A stretch of 64,000 nucleotides of DNA from Paramacrobiotus metropolitanus (taxonomy: Eukaryota; Tardigrada; Eutardigrada; Parachela; Macrobiotidae): positions 372,001 to 436,000 of the forward strand of contig NW_026570330.1 of the NCBI RefSeq assembly GCF_019649055.1, given 5' to 3'. Positions 13,001 through 23,658 of the stretch are shown one piece after another; positions within the stretch are counted from its first letter, which is position 1, and the number at the start of each line of letters is the position of its first letter. The position numbers and the translations under genes are program-made. The notes below the pieces were generated by a model. The model worked only from the letters and a program-made list of their open reading frames with translations, did no database searches and was not told the origin of the DNA.

Positions 13001-13010
13001 AACCGTTCAT
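10001..13010 (-). CDS. Sialate O-acetylesterase-like protein, probably catalytically dead
   Basis: Six exons join in phase: 13010-12761, 12511-12342, 11682-11472, 11389-10927, 10777-10585 and 10288-10001 (1575 nt, 524 aa; the vertebrate enzyme is about 523 aa). Residues 1-25 form a signal peptide, so a secreted or lysosomal protein is expected. Family landmarks run in order: FRLASYFQDGMVM, WGYGKPGA, GEVFLC, FSALCWATGRRVYEDL, WNAMIAPL, WYQGEADA, FPFGIVQL, FMATAMDL, SPFGS, GPFPQRVQL, YAW, LPGPPFVL. In the active enzyme the nucleophile is the Ser of CSGQSNM; here the block is CGGGTNM (Thr about residue 132). The catalytic His of SIHPRDK is replaced in SELPRYK (Leu about residue 367). The WGGTPIEAW oxyanion block is also gone. 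The splice phases and length are intact, so this looks like a maintained pseudoenzyme, not decay. The start of exon 4 could be 11380 instead of 11389; both keep phase. Confidence 0.88.
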
Positions 13011-14425
13011 CGTGTAAGTGAAAGGATAATGAGCAGAAATAAGGAGGCTGTGCTTAGCTCAAGTTTTTCGGATGGAATGCTGATGCTCATAGATACAACG
13101 CTCACAATTTACAAAAAGCAAGATCTTGTTCACGTCGTGGTCTGCGATAAAAAGATGCCGATCCTACAAAAAGAACGCGGCCTTACTTTGCAAATGATGT
13201 ATGCGGACACTGTTTTCGAGCACGAGCCGTGCTCGAATTTCGAGCCTCGGAAGAGCAATATTAGGCTTATACCTCGAAGTATGGTATGGTCAGCAGTGAA
13301 TATAATCAGATGATACTAAGAAAATTACCGATTTAGTCGGTTGTGATATTGGGCCACGCTTGACACCGTATCCTGTTTAGTCTGCACTGTGCAACACTGC
13401 TAGAGTAGCACTTCGATAATTGTACGCCACATGGTAGCCCATGCTCTTTATTTCAAGTTGATCGCAATGAAAGCCATAGCCAAGCCGTGATCAAGCTGAA
13501 TAAAGGAGAGAGAGTTACAAGGTCCTGATATCTAACGTTCTGCCTAAACATTCGCCGATACGATGACTGCAAACAAACCGTTCTATTGCACTGGGACCCC
13601 TGGAGTCATAAGCCAAGAAAATCCATTGAAGGGATTCCTTCAAATCGGCAGCACGCACAGAACTTTTTATCTACTCGGTACCAATAGTGGACTAGAGCGA
13701 AGCCATGCAGATATACAGCACATATAGCTGCACATACAGCACATACAGCTGTGAAGTTGTGGCAGCCGACAGATCTATCGACCTGTTGACCGTTGGCGAG
13801 CCCGGTGGAACAAGACGGGAGAATTGTCAGGCATAACCGCCCAGGCCACTTTTTGTAACCAAAAAAAATATAGGTTGAACTGTAGTGAGGCTCTTAAACT
13901 TGTACATTGTACTTGTGTATTCGTGTATTCATAAATCAATACAATTCTTGAGATTCAACGCGGAAATGCTCGTTATGTATAAAATTATCTGTAAGAAAAA
14001 GTGCTGTTATCGTAAAAAATTAGAAGCAAGATTTCTTTCTGCCTCACAAGAAAGCGTAAGCAATTTAAATACCGAATTGAGATACCTACCATATTAACCG
14101 CACATTAGTACATTAATACGGCTATGTCTGCTTGGGTTTGCAATGTGATACTTCTGTTTTTGCAATGTAATACTCGTCATATTGATTCCATACGAGTACC
14201 AACTTTATGTAAACTGTAATATTTTCAGCTGTCGCTGGTTGTTTGGCAGCGCGATTTTATCCGTTCGCTTTAAATTTTCTAGTTTGTTACTATTGTTATA
14301 ACTTGTAAGTACCGGTACATCAAGCAAATGCATTGTAACTCTCACACAGCACTGCACCCGGTAGCATTCAAAGCGCTCTACAATTGTACAAAATGCTCAC
14401 ACAAACGGCTACTTGGGTATGATCC
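13011..14425. other. Intergenic, upstream of the esterase-like gene
   Basis: No convincing gene. A short run of GCACATA/CAGCACATA repeats lies at 13700-13755. The 200 bases before 14426 are weakly similar to sequence that precedes the hairpins at 34.1 and 36.7 kb, so a remnant of the R repeat probably begins near 14240. Confidence 0.4.
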
Positions 14426-14489
14426 TTCCCGTGCTAGACCGTCGCTAAGAAGATACAGAGATCTTTTACAACGCGGTCCAAAACGGGAA
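14426..14489 (+). repeat. Covarying hairpin, copy 1
   Basis: Nested stems TTCCCGT/ACGGGAA, GACCG/CGGTC and AAGAT/ATCTT are separated by the conserved internal-loop strands TCGCTAAG and ACAACG. It belongs to the GCTAAGAAG subgroup with the copies at 34.1 and 36.7 kb. Confidence 0.7.
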
Positions 14490-14643
14490 CGATTTCTAAC
14501 ACGGTTTTATCTGCACCTATGAACTGATAAAAAACACAGTAAATGTATGTCAAGACTAGGAAACAGTGTTAACTTAAGGCAGTGTAAGGAGAAATCGAGC
14601 GCATGATCAGTGTATGTAAAGTGAATAGGTGAAAAGCAGCATC

Positions 14644-15222
14644 ATGCTTTCGGGAGAAAAGGGGGACGGCGCTGGAGCGATTAGGTTTAAGCCAGCTGCG
14701 ATGACCTGGCGATCCTGGCAGTTCCGATATAAGAACTAGATGAGGCTCTACAAGGTCACGGATACGGCCGAGTGGAACGAATTGCTACTGGACACACTAG
14801 GGATGCAGGCGCTGGAGATCGTGCGGGAAAAACAATTCCTGTCGAGTGTGCAAGAGCACGCCCGTTTGGATAATATGTGTGCAAAACCGGTACAATCACG
14901 TTTTATACATAATATTACCGTAGTACTTCACAGTAGTGGACAACTGGTGACCTTTAATACCAGAAACAAAGAAAGAAAGGTTCGAAAATTTCGTGGAGTG
15001 GACTGAGTTTCCGCCGAAAAAAGGAAAGACCTATTGCTCAACTCATTAGGCGTCAAAGCATTTCAGAAGCTCGTTTCCCTTTGCCGACCGAAACGTCTTA
15101 TGGAATTTGCCTTTGATGAACTACTGCAGAAACTGGATAGCGCAGGAAAAACCACATCTGTGAGCGATGCCGCGCAGTGTGCAGTCGATGCGGAAAGAAA
15201 AGCCATATCGAAATGCCTGTAG
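14644..15222 (+). pseudogene. Retrotransposon gag fragments
   Basis: The ATG at 14644 opens a frame with AAMTWRSWQFRYKN, then a TAG at 14737, then KVTDTAEW, nearly the same as AVMTWRSWQFRYRN and KVTDTDEQ in the gag at 23.66 kb. After unrelated sequence a second piece (about 15016-15120) reads DLLLNSLGVKAFQKLVSLCRP, equivalent to the LLLNSLEVKPFEMLVSMCRP of the minus-strand gag at 25.9 kb, so two gag halves have been juxtaposed with a filler of about 150 bases. No protease, RT or LTR accompanies it. Confidence 0.7.
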
Positions 15223-15759
15223 ATCAAAAGATTCCGAACCGGATAAAAAGCTTATTAATACTGAAGAGCATAAGGCACATGACATACTCGATTAAAATGT
15301 GAAATTTTGTATTCATCGATATGCGATGCTTCAGTAATTTTTTTCGTTATTTTTTAAAGGAAGGAAGGAATGTAGTGTACTTAGCAACGAATGATCTTCA
15401 TGTCATATGCCAGATGTTAATTGTGTCAGTTACGATCTGAGAAGATACAATAAATCTAGAACCTTCAAGATATCACAGTTTATAAAAAATCAAGAATTAA
15501 ATCTGTACATTTGAGGCCAAGCGTATGAAGTAGTTAAACCATCGGCGCGGCCGCGCAACAGAACTTTCAGAATCAGTGCTACTATATAATGCATTGATGC
15601 ACTCACGGTACGGAAACGGAAGCACAAAAGCGGCGCGGAAAAAAGTAAGCCAGACTCCAAGAATACACAGCTTTTTTTTAAAATTAAATTCAGACACAGA
15701 TCTATACCGCGCACGGCCCCCCATGCTGTAGCTTTGGAATCCCGGTTATCCCGCTAACG
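15223..15759. other. Spacer before element A, nothing recognised
   Basis: No coding or structural signal seen. It ends with TAAG at 15760-15763, the target-site duplication of element A, which is repeated at 21963-21966. Confidence 0.5.
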
Positions 15760-15763
15760 TAAG

Positions 15764-16010
15764 TGTGGGCTTCGCCACACAATGCGTACGTTCGTTGATG
15801 CGTACGTTCTTCGTTCTGTATCTGTAATTGTGTAACGTTCGTTCTTCGGCCAACGTGTTGTGCAACACGTTGGCCTTGCGTGTATGTTGAGTGTTTAGAG
15901 AGCTATATAAAGGCCCGTTTCTGCTTGCAGAGCGGGTGGTGCAGTCGAGTAGGTTTCCCATTGTATGGTATAAGTCATATAGCGTAGGCCTTTATGGGCC
16001 AGCTCCCACA
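15764..16010 (+). repeat. 5' LTR of element A
   Basis: 247 bp, TG...CA. It contains a TATA box (TATATAA, 15904-15910) and, 29 bases before it, a near-perfect dyad (15848-15875) with 13-base arms GGCCAACGTGTTG/CAACACGTTGGCC around TG. Two GCGTACGTTC motifs lie further upstream. The layout fits a U3 region with a palindromic upstream site; transcription would start about 30 bases after the TATA box. Confidence 0.92.
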
Positions 16011-16011
16011 C

Positions 16012-16030
16012 TGGTAGCAGAGCGTGGTTC
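16012..16030 (+). other. Primer-binding site, initiator-Met tRNA type
   Basis: One base after the LTR the sequence is TGGTAGCAGAGCGTGGTT. The first 12 bases are complementary to the 3' end of animal initiator tRNA-Met as I remember it (ending GCTCTGCTACCA). Element B has TAGCAGAGCGTGGTT in the same place. Confidence 0.75.
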
Positions 16031-18060
16031 CGGTCTTATGTGATTTTATAAAATTTTTTTAAACCAACGGGAGCTGGCCCAAATCAATTATCTCACTTTT
16101 TATTATCATCATTCTGCCTTAATTTTCTTTCCAGTTCCATTCGAATATTATCATTCTCGATGCCTTATGAAGATACCCGGATGACTTATAAAAACACCGC
16201 CTGTTTTCTCCCTTCCGCAATGGCCCATTCACCTAGTGACCTTTCTTGATTAGTAAACCGGCCCAGTACGTGAGTGCATTAATTAGTTCTGGCCTGAACT
16301 CAAAAATTAAATATAAAATATAAATATTATTAAATTGATATTAAATTTTGCTACGATATATATGATATTAAATTTTGCTACGATCAAGCTAATGCAGTAT
16401 GGACTGCTCAAAACAGCGAAATTTATTTGCATCATCTAACTCTTCTCTAGTCAAAGCGGTAATAAACTATGTATGCCCGAAATAAATATGTCTCAGTTCG
16501 CCTCTTTGAATATAAGCAGCTTGTTAAAACTTTTGCCTTCTGAAATTACATTTTTGTTTGCCCGTAGTAAATTTAGACTTGTTCATTAATTCTATGTGCC
16601 CCAAATAATCGCTTATTATAAGCTGGAACACAGATTTTGGCCAATTTTCTTCTTGCCGGCTTAAATAAAATTATCCATGGAATATGTTAAGCGCGCGAAT
16701 TTATTGACTCAATGAAGTGCTTTGTCCGATTGTAAATGAGGAAATTTTCAAAATAAGCGGGTTTAAAACCTGCGATTTACATGCCATTTTTATCAATATT
16801 AACGGGAGCTTTGTGCTGTTGTCCCACTGTTAGCGAAACGCAAGGCGTGGGACCCTTGCACGTTAACAAACAACACAAATTGCGACCACAAAAATAAATC
16901 GAAATTCATGAAATCACGTGATAGTTGTGTTACAGAGAATAATTCCATTTATAGTCAATAAAATTGCTGTTATTCTTGTCAAACAGAAGATGGGCTGATT
17001 TTGATTTCCCCAAACTTTGATTTGCTGATGCTGAGTGTAATATCAGTTATTTGAAAATTTTTTATAACAGGGCGCAGAATGTAAACAATAAATCGGGCAC
17101 TATTTTTAAAGACGTGGTTAATACTTTTTCTGCGAAATTTTAAATTTTGGGCAATTTGCATTACTAATTACAGTTTTAATGGGCATGACATGATCAAAAT
17201 GTAGGCGTTATTTTACCCTCAGAAAATAAAACTAGAGCACATTCGATGCGACTGAGACCGTAAAATCTGTTATTACTAGCAAAATTTATGCGAGTTCGAA
17301 TTTCTGTGAAATATTACATAAGCAAGCTATACTTGCTTATGTATACTTGCTTATGACATCTAACTCAAGCAATCGGGTTCATCAAACGGCCATAATTATA
17401 ATTTGCGTTGACTATACTGTATTATACTATACTATAAGCATATAATTTTTTTAATTGTCGTTTAATTTTTTTTTGTTTAAATGCTATGTATAGGTACGTC
17501 CGTTAGTATCATAATAGCGTCCGTATTACATAGTACATACATACATAATACAAAACCTCATACTAATCACTCTGCCAACATTCTTATGAACGTAGATTGC
17601 CCTCAGAATGAACGAACGCTGCCAAATTGCGGCCATATTACATAAGTACCTGACGGACATTACATTCTCAAGCAGTTTAGGTTACATAACAAAAATATTG
17701 TGGAAATAAAACTTCGTTATGTCATATTTCATGTGGTTGTTCGTTCGACAAAACAGTTCTTATTAGTTAACTATGTCATAAGCCAGCGCGGTCCATAATC
17801 AGTTATCTAATTTTATTACATAGTTGCCCAAAAGTTATGCAACAACTTGTTTGTTGGCACTTGTTCGGTCCCTTGCAATTTGAATTATGTCAGTGAACAC
17901 CGAACGAGAGTCAGCGGACGCGGTAGTCCATATAAAATAACGTGGCTTGGCTAAAACCAAAAAATTTCTTTATTAGTGCAAGGATTGCTTAATGCCAACT
18001 TAGTTGACCTTCACACAAAAGTCTCAGTACATAAGGGCAGGTACTTACAGATAAATTAGA
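16031..18060 (+). other. AT-rich untranslated leader of element A
   Basis: About 2 kb without any ORF of note. It is very AT-rich, with local near-repeats such as TTAAATTTTGCTACGAT (about 16340-16385) and CTATACTTGCTTATG (about 17325-17355). The length and position match the long AT-rich leader of element B. Confidence 0.6.
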
Positions 18061-18073
18061 CCTTTTCACAATT

Positions 18074-18562
18074 ATGACTCAATGCTTTAACTGCGGTCGG
18101 TGGGGTCATCGCTATGTAGATTGCCCATTCCCACGTTGCTGCTTTAACTGTCACAGCGCAGGGCATATAGCTCAGGAATGTGACCTCGATCCTCCAAAAT
18201 ACGATAACGACAATCGTGGCAATACAGAAAACTGCGAGAATTGTTTAAATTGTGGTGGTTGGGGACACCATTTTGCGGTCTGTCCATCTCCCCGCACCTG
18301 CTTCAGTTGTCACAACGAAGGTCACGAAGCAAGCCAGTGTACTATCGATCCCAATAAATATGATACGTATGATTACGATGATGAGGGAGACAATTACGAT
18401 AGCCAAGACAAAGAGCCAATTTATGGATCCGATCAGTATTATTTTTGCCCCAGTTGCAAAAATCCCAGCTTGGAAATTTCAGATGCATGCATTGAGGAAA
18501 TTCGATGTAAGCGTTGCCAATTTTATTCACATGATTTGAGCCTATGTGAATGTACACAGTAA
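18074..18562 (+). CDS. Zinc-knuckle protein of element A, 162 aa
   Basis: The ATG at 18074 opens an intact frame made almost wholly of CCHC zinc knuckles (CX2CX4HX4C): CFNCGRWGHRYVDC, CFNCHSAGHIAQEC, CLNCGGWGHHFAVC, CFSCHNEGHEASQC and, after an acidic Asp/Tyr spacer (about residues 94-118), CKRCQFYSHDLSLC, preceded by an extra CPSC. Knuckle pairs 1-2 and 3-4 are similar and each is followed by DP.KYD, so the region arose by duplication. Proteins of this make-up (CNBP, retroviral nucleocapsid) bind single-stranded nucleic acid. I infer an RNA-binding role in packaging or protecting the element's own transcript, with the adjacent hairpin array an obvious candidate target. It is not a normal gag: no capsid-like region precedes it. 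Confidence 0.85.
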   Translation: MTQCFNCGRWGHRYVDCPFPRCCFNCHSAGHIAQECDLDPPKYDNDNRGNTENCENCLNCGGWGHHFAVCPSPRTCFSCHNEGHEASQCTIDPNKYDTYDYDDEGDNYDSQDKEPIYGSDQYYFCPSCKNPSLEISDACIEEIRCKRCQFYSHDLSLCECTQ

Positions 18563-18790
18563 TTGGACGCAATAGTAAGTCAGACTAGCGCATCTGGTAA
18601 TACTACTTTTGAAAAATGCAAAAAACAATTCGTAATATAATAATCCCCCAATATTTAATTTGAAGCAACACACTCGATAGAACTATACAAAAACGTGATG
18701 CATTATACTTTATTTCAATAAAAAGATCCACACGCTGGTTAAACTTATTATGACATTATTTTGTGCCGTGCCGTTTATTACATTGCAGCC

Positions 18791-19872
18791 AAAAGATCGC
18801 ATTAGCGACATATATTTTTTTCTTCTCTCTTTTAGCAAAAAGATCGCATTAACGACATATTTCCTATTTTATCAATTGAAAAGATCGCATGAAGCGACAA
18901 ATAAAAGTTTACTTTACTTTAAAAGATCGCACGAAGCGACATTCAATTGTTTTTCGTTCAACAAAAGATCGCATATAGCGACAAGAAAATAATTTTTTTA
19001 TTTTATAAAGATCACGCCAAGCGACAATAACATGTTTTTTTTTTATCAGAACTAAAGATCGCTTAAAGCAGGAGTTAAGTTTTTTTCCATTCAAGAAGTC
19101 GCAACTTGCAACACTTAATTTTTACGTTTCACAAAGATTGCATAAAGCGACCCATAAAATTTCTTTTATTTAAAAAGATCGCAGGAAGCGACAATTAATT
19201 TTTCAGCATTCAAAAAAGATCGCATAAAGCGACAATGAAGATTTTCAACACCATTTAAACAGATCGCATAAAATGATAATTACGTTTCCATTATCACCCA
19301 AAAAGATCGCATAAGCGACAGAATTGTTAGATGCCTTTAAATATTTATCGGCAAAAATTGTATACACCATTATATTTACTCTGACTGTGAGCGCTTCACA
19401 GCGCCTTTTCTAATATTCGATTTTGGTTCTGTTGTTCCGTTTTTTTTGTACGCTTTCTTTTAACTGTTAGCGCGTTAACTATACCGGTCAGTTACTGTTC
19501 AACTCTACTCCGCTTTCTATACAATTTCGATCGCATGTACAACTTCATCTAATACAAATCGTTGTTAATTTGAACAGAAAAATCAATTGCAGCAGCAAAC
19601 AGCCGTTATATATTTTTTGAAAAGATTGCATGAAGCGACATTAAGCGACATGAAGCGATATCGCATGAAACGAATAAATTTTTCTCTTTTAGTAAAAAGA
19701 TCGCATCTGCGAAATACATATTTTTTTCTCTTTTAGAAAAAAAGATCGCAATTAGCGGCATATGCTTTTTCTCTTTTAGTAAAAGATCGCAAAAGCGACA
19801 TAACATTTTTTTCAACAAAAGATCGCAAGTGCGACATAACTTTTTAAGTTACAGAAGATTGCTAAAACGACA
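18791..19872 (+). repeat. GATCGC-n-GCGAC micro-hairpin array of element A
   Basis: About nineteen units of the form AAAAGATCGCAT(A)AGCGACA occur every 35-50 bases: thirteen from 18791 to 19320, a 300-base gap, then six from 19620 to 19872. Each core has 4-base arms TCGC/GCGA around 4-6 bases and is separated by AT-rich spacers that do not align with each other. Several units have decayed (for example AAGATCACGCCAAGCGACA). The array lies between the two coding blocks. Conserved cores with free spacers argue for selection or homogenisation on the core, not simple slippage. Confidence 0.88.
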
Positions 19873-20614
19873 AACGAAGTGTTATCAGTAGTTTTCTTCC
19901 CTTGATGTAAACATAATAAATGTGCAAATAAATCAGCAATTGTGAGTGCTTCACAGCACCAGCTATTAGTCTTAATGCTTTTGCGCACAATTCTCACCCT
20001 TCCAATTCTCACATATGCTGGAATCCATTCATCATATATCTAGCATGGAGCTAAGACTGACAACGCTACTACGTGATGTGCCGAACACCACAGCTAACTG
20101 CTTCGAGGCTTGTCAACAACACCAACAACCAAAAGAACCACATTTGATCACAGTTAACTGCAAAATAAAATGATGAACGATGATGAAGGATGAATAAGCT
20201 GCTTCACATCGCGGATGGTCCTACGTTTCCCATTTAACTCGCTCGCACAATAATAGTATTTCCACCCTAGCAGTCAAGTGGTTGATAATTGATATCGATT
20301 TTCTTCGTTTTACTCACTACCATTTCCTTGAAGAAAACCGCCTCCTTTACAACAGAAAGATCTAAGCTACATAAAAGAACGCACATTTCGCTCAGAGCCT
20401 ACCACTTCGTGCAACCACCAATGAAAAACTGACACTGTGCACCTTTGCAAACGGAATCGTCGCATAACGCGATCCACCTGATTACAACAAATGAAGCTTT
20501 AAAAGAAGTGAAAAACACCATCCCTGGTAATATTTTCATCAGAACTTCAGCCTTCACAAAGAGAGCATCGGAGCAAACACTCAATAATTAGGAATTCAGC
20601 GCGCACAACACAGA

Positions 20615-20869
20615 ATGACCAGTTCGACTCGAAGCTTACATCGCCCTAGGCAAAACCGAAGCGGTCCAAGCAAATACCATTTGGTCAATCGCTTCTCACT
20701 CACAAACATGGACAATCAGTTACCACCTATGATCTATTTAAGTTCTAATCGGAATATTATCAAATTGGATATAACGATCGACGGAGATACTGCTCGAGTT
20801 ACTTACGAAGTTGACGCTTTATATACAACCCACATTTCTATCATTGCGTCTTATCATGTCAAGATGTAA
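20615..20869 (+). CDS. Small ORF upstream of RING, 84 aa (shared with element B)
   Basis: Intact from the ATG at 20615; the ATG at 20708 has a stronger context (AAC before, G after) and may be the real start, giving 53 aa. The core PPMIYLSSNRNIIKLDITID followed by DAL matches PPTIQYPDDDNIIEICFSID followed by DSL in the second ORF of element B, so the two elements share this module. The function is unknown. Its last 14 bases overlap the start of the RING ORF in another frame, which suggests coupled translation. Confidence 0.6.
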   Translation: MTSSTRSLHRPRQNRSGPSKYHLVNRFSLTNMDNQLPPMIYLSSNRNIIKLDITIDGDTARVTYEVDALYTTHISIIASYHVKM

Positions 20870-21431
20870 AAAGAGACGAAATGGACGAATATGGTTAACA
20901 CCCCCTATTATCCTGAAGCATCAGCGAAAACGCCGAAAGGACAAGTATCAAAGAATTCTGAACTGGATTCCCGAAGTATATATACCCACAGCGAGGGATC
21001 CGCAACGTCCGAGCGCAGCATTACAGCCAATTCCAGCAGCGTTACAGCCAACTGTGACAGAGCTACAGCCAATTCCAGCAGATTTACCGCTAATTCCAGC
21101 AACACCACACCCAATTCTGGCAGCTCCACAGTCGACCGAATCTGCTACCATTACAGCAGATACAACGCCAGTTCCTACATCAATCACGCAAGCTGATACG
21201 GAAACTGAATGCCCGATTTGCTACAGAAATTACATCCAATTCAAGACGCTGATCAACATCCTAAAATTTCACTGCGGTCACACAACATGCGAACTTTGTG
21301 TTGCAAAAATGTTTACGATATTTGTTGACGATTTTCGAAAGGAAATTGTCCGTGGCGACATTCCTCAACAACGCCCCCGATGCCCTATCTGCCGCAAAGG
21401 AATCCGAACGGAAAGGATCAAGTATGCTTGA
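20856..21431 (+). CDS. RING-finger protein of element A, 191 aa
   Basis: The first ATG in frame is at 20856, inside the end of the preceding ORF. The N-terminus is strongly basic (RCKKRRNGR, KHQRKRRKDKY), followed by a low-complexity linker of ALQPIPA-like repeats (about residues 50-95), then a C3HC4-type RING: CPIC, CGHTTCELC and CPIC near the C-terminus, with an insertion before the last pair. RING domains act as E3 ubiquitin ligases. In a mobile element this could act on host defence factors or on the element's own particle proteins; both are inference. The frame is intact and ends about 285 bases before the 3' LTR. Confidence 0.8.
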   Translation: MSRCKKRRNGRIWLTPPIILKHQRKRRKDKYQRILNWIPEVYIPTARDPQRPSAALQPIPAALQPTVTELQPIPADLPLIPATPHPILAAPQSTESATITADTTPVPTSITQADTETECPICYRNYIQFKTLINILKFHCGHTTCELCVAKMFTIFVDDFRKEIVRGDIPQQRPRCPICRKGIRTERIKYA

Positions 21432-21715
21432 TTATCGTAACCACAGAAGGACACAAGCGAAATTACCTTCGGAATAAATGCTGCACATGGAGTACATACG
21501 ACATTTACGGTCTGAATAACATTCCTTCTTAATTTCCGTCTTACTTTCCTTAAAGTTTTTTTCCCCTTCTAACAGAAATTGTGTTTAGTACATGTTAGTG
21601 ATATACTCTTACACCGATGTTTTCCACATACAATTGTGCTGCTTCTCTATACTTTTTTTGTTGTTGTCTCTTTTTCATGCCTGTTGTTTATGTGTCTTCC
21701 CACGATGGAGGGAAG

Positions 21716-21962
21716 TGTGGGCTTCGCCACACAATGCGTACGTTCGTTGATGCGTACGTTCTTCGTTCTGTATCTGTAATTGTGTAACGTTCGTTCTTCG
21801 GCCAACGTGTTGTGCAACACGTTGGCCTTGCGTGTATGTTGAGTGTTTAGAGAGCTATATAAAGGCCCGTTTCTGCTTGCAGAGCGGGTGGTGCAGTCGA
21901 GTAGGTTTCCCATTGTATGGTATAAGTCATATAGCGTAGGCCTTTATGGGCCAGCTCCCACA
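21716..21962 (+). repeat. 3' LTR of element A
   Basis: Reads as identical to the 5' LTR over 247 bp. It is preceded by the purine tract GGAGGGAAG and followed by the TAAG target duplication (21963-21966). Confidence 0.92.
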
Positions 21963-21984
21963 TAAGCATTTCAGAAAAAACTGA

Positions 21985-22370
21985 AATCACCGTTAGCTCG
22001 GCGGTGGTCCAGAGCTGAAGCCAACGTATTCGACTGCGCCGTGTCCAGATCTGTGAAAATGCCAACGTATTCGAGTGCGCCTTAGATGCCGTACTAGTAT
22101 CCATGGTAATCAAATCAAAGATGTCTAAACTCCTCACTCAGTCCGTTAAGGAGTACTTGCATTATCGCTTCCAGTTCCGAGTAACTTTTCGGTCTCCCGT
22201 GCGTGAAAATGTCGTAAAGAGCGTTCATAGAGAGGATACATCAACCGAAGAGCAAATAGTGCTGCTGTCGCCGGGGCTGTTAACATTTCGTATCGCAAAC
22301 GAGACGGTGGGATACACAAACCGTGTATTCAAAGGAAATTAAGCCCTGTTCAACCGCCTCTGGCAAACGG
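21985..22370 (+). pseudogene. Non-LTR retroelement fragment, copy 1
   Basis: The frame around 22103-22342 (SKMSKLLTQSVKEYLHYRFQ and following) aligns with 26222-26470 upstream of the RT at 26.5-27.3 kb, where it reads SKMSKPITLSAKEHLRYFYQ. Nucleotide similarity runs from about 22055 (CCAACGTATTCGAGTGC) to about 22365. This copy also shows what the 26.22-kb site looked like before the gag-only LTR element inserted. No catalytic motif is present, so the protein region is unknown. Confidence 0.55.
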
Positions 22371-22499
22371 GGAGCTTCGAAAATAGTGGGCAGGCGTTGT
22401 CATGTATTCATAAAAAAACAACTTTAAATATTCCTCTTTGAACTGATTACATGACATTCGCGTGAAGGCATGAGATAATTTACAAATATAAGGCTAACA

Positions 22500-23275
22500 T
22501 GTGTACGGGAAATAATGCTAGTACCGCAATGCCTCCAGTTCCATCCGTATCCGAACCCCCTACTGCTGCCGAGGCGGAAGCAAAAAAGGGCCAACAGTTA
22601 TCGAGGATCGTGTCGTTCGATCCCGCCACGATGGAACGGCCATACTGGGAGCTGAGACTAAAGAAGCATCTCTTAATGATCAAACTGCCGACGGACTACC
22701 ATGTGTCATTTCTGTTGGAACCCGGAGCCCGGAGTCCGGAGCCAACTTTCGGCGAAGATGGCACACCGCAAGAACCGATGGATCTACCGATAGCGGACCT
22801 ATACTGTGATAACTGACTCTCGTTATGGTTAATAATACTCGTATTATATTTATTATTAATTACCAATATCCGCGAGATTACATATACGCTCGTAGCATCG
22901 GTTTAGGTCGGTGTACCAGCTCGTATCTTGTTGGTCGTTTGCGTCGTGAGAGAAATCAGTTGTTGGTGTTCAGGTCTGAGAGATAAATATGAATAAACTT
23001 ACATAATAAGTACTTCACATATACGCACGCCTGGATTCTGTTTTTACGTTGCCGACGATGTGGATCGCCCACTTCTTTAGCACCAAGCAGAAGCCAGAGG
23101 CCACCTTTATCCAGTTTTTTTGTTACCTTCGGGCAAAGGCGGAGACATGAAACTTTCCGGGCGACCTCAAGGGCAAGAATGGGATCGAAAGATGAAGTGG
23201 CGACAAAGAAACTGGGCACCAAGTCGCTGGCAACACTTCAGGACGCTTTGAATGCCGCCACTGAAAAGACTTAAC
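22500..23275 (+). pseudogene. Degenerate gag
   Basis: The ATG at 22500 opens 105 codons including VSFDPATMERPYWELRLKKH, equivalent in position to the MTWRSWQFRYRNYI block of the gag at 23.66 kb, and ends at 22814. Further on (about 23060-23275), in changing frames, come FFSTKQKPEATFIQFFCYLR, an NFPGD block and LATLQDALNAATEK, the usual order of a retrotransposon gag. Frame changes and stops make it non-functional. Confidence 0.55.
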
Positions 23276-23658
23276 CAGGGAAGAGTTGCAAATGGACGAT
23301 GTGAAAACTGGAGTCAACTGGTTGGCCCATGAAGTTTATATCTGTAATTCGGACGTTGCTTTCGTCTGTAACACCAGACCTCAGCGTTTCGTCAGTCTCG
23401 CTGGAGGATGCCGGCTTCGTCCCGCGTCTTTAAAACCAGAACTAATGGCGGTTATAGTCCGCCTACGAAAGTAACCAACATCGCTGTGCGACCAAGGGTT
23501 ATTTCCGTCCATGAGTATTGTGACGTAGCAACGTATATAGTTGCCACCAATTGTGGTACGCTATATGCGGTCAGTGTGTGCTCAGAGGTTGTGCAGTACA
23601 GTACTGAGTCGTGACAGTGGCGTGAAGGTACGGCTAGTGTGATACTCCGCGAGCAGAA

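Larger units (their letters stand above)
15764..21962 (+). mobile_element. Element A: recent LTR retroelement without gag-pol
   Basis: Two 247-bp direct repeats (15764-16010 and 21716-21962), identical as far as I can read, start TGTGGG and end CCCACA. They are flanked by TAAG on both sides. A primer-binding site directly follows the left LTR and a purine tract (GGAGGGAAG, 21707-21715) precedes the right one, so the element is on the plus strand. The 5.7-kb interior has no protease, integrase or reverse transcriptase. It carries an AT-rich leader, a zinc-knuckle ORF, a micro-hairpin array, and two overlapping ORFs of which the second is a RING protein. Identical LTRs and open ORFs imply recent movement, presumably powered in trans. 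Large polymerase-less LTR elements are known as a class (LARDs in plants); this one differs by having intact non-gag ORFs and the array. Confidence 0.9.

Noticed and set aside
18791-19872. CRISPR-like regular array in element A.
   Set aside because: Units are short, imperfect and in an LTR element of a eukaryote, spacers are AT-rich filler, and no cas genes occur.
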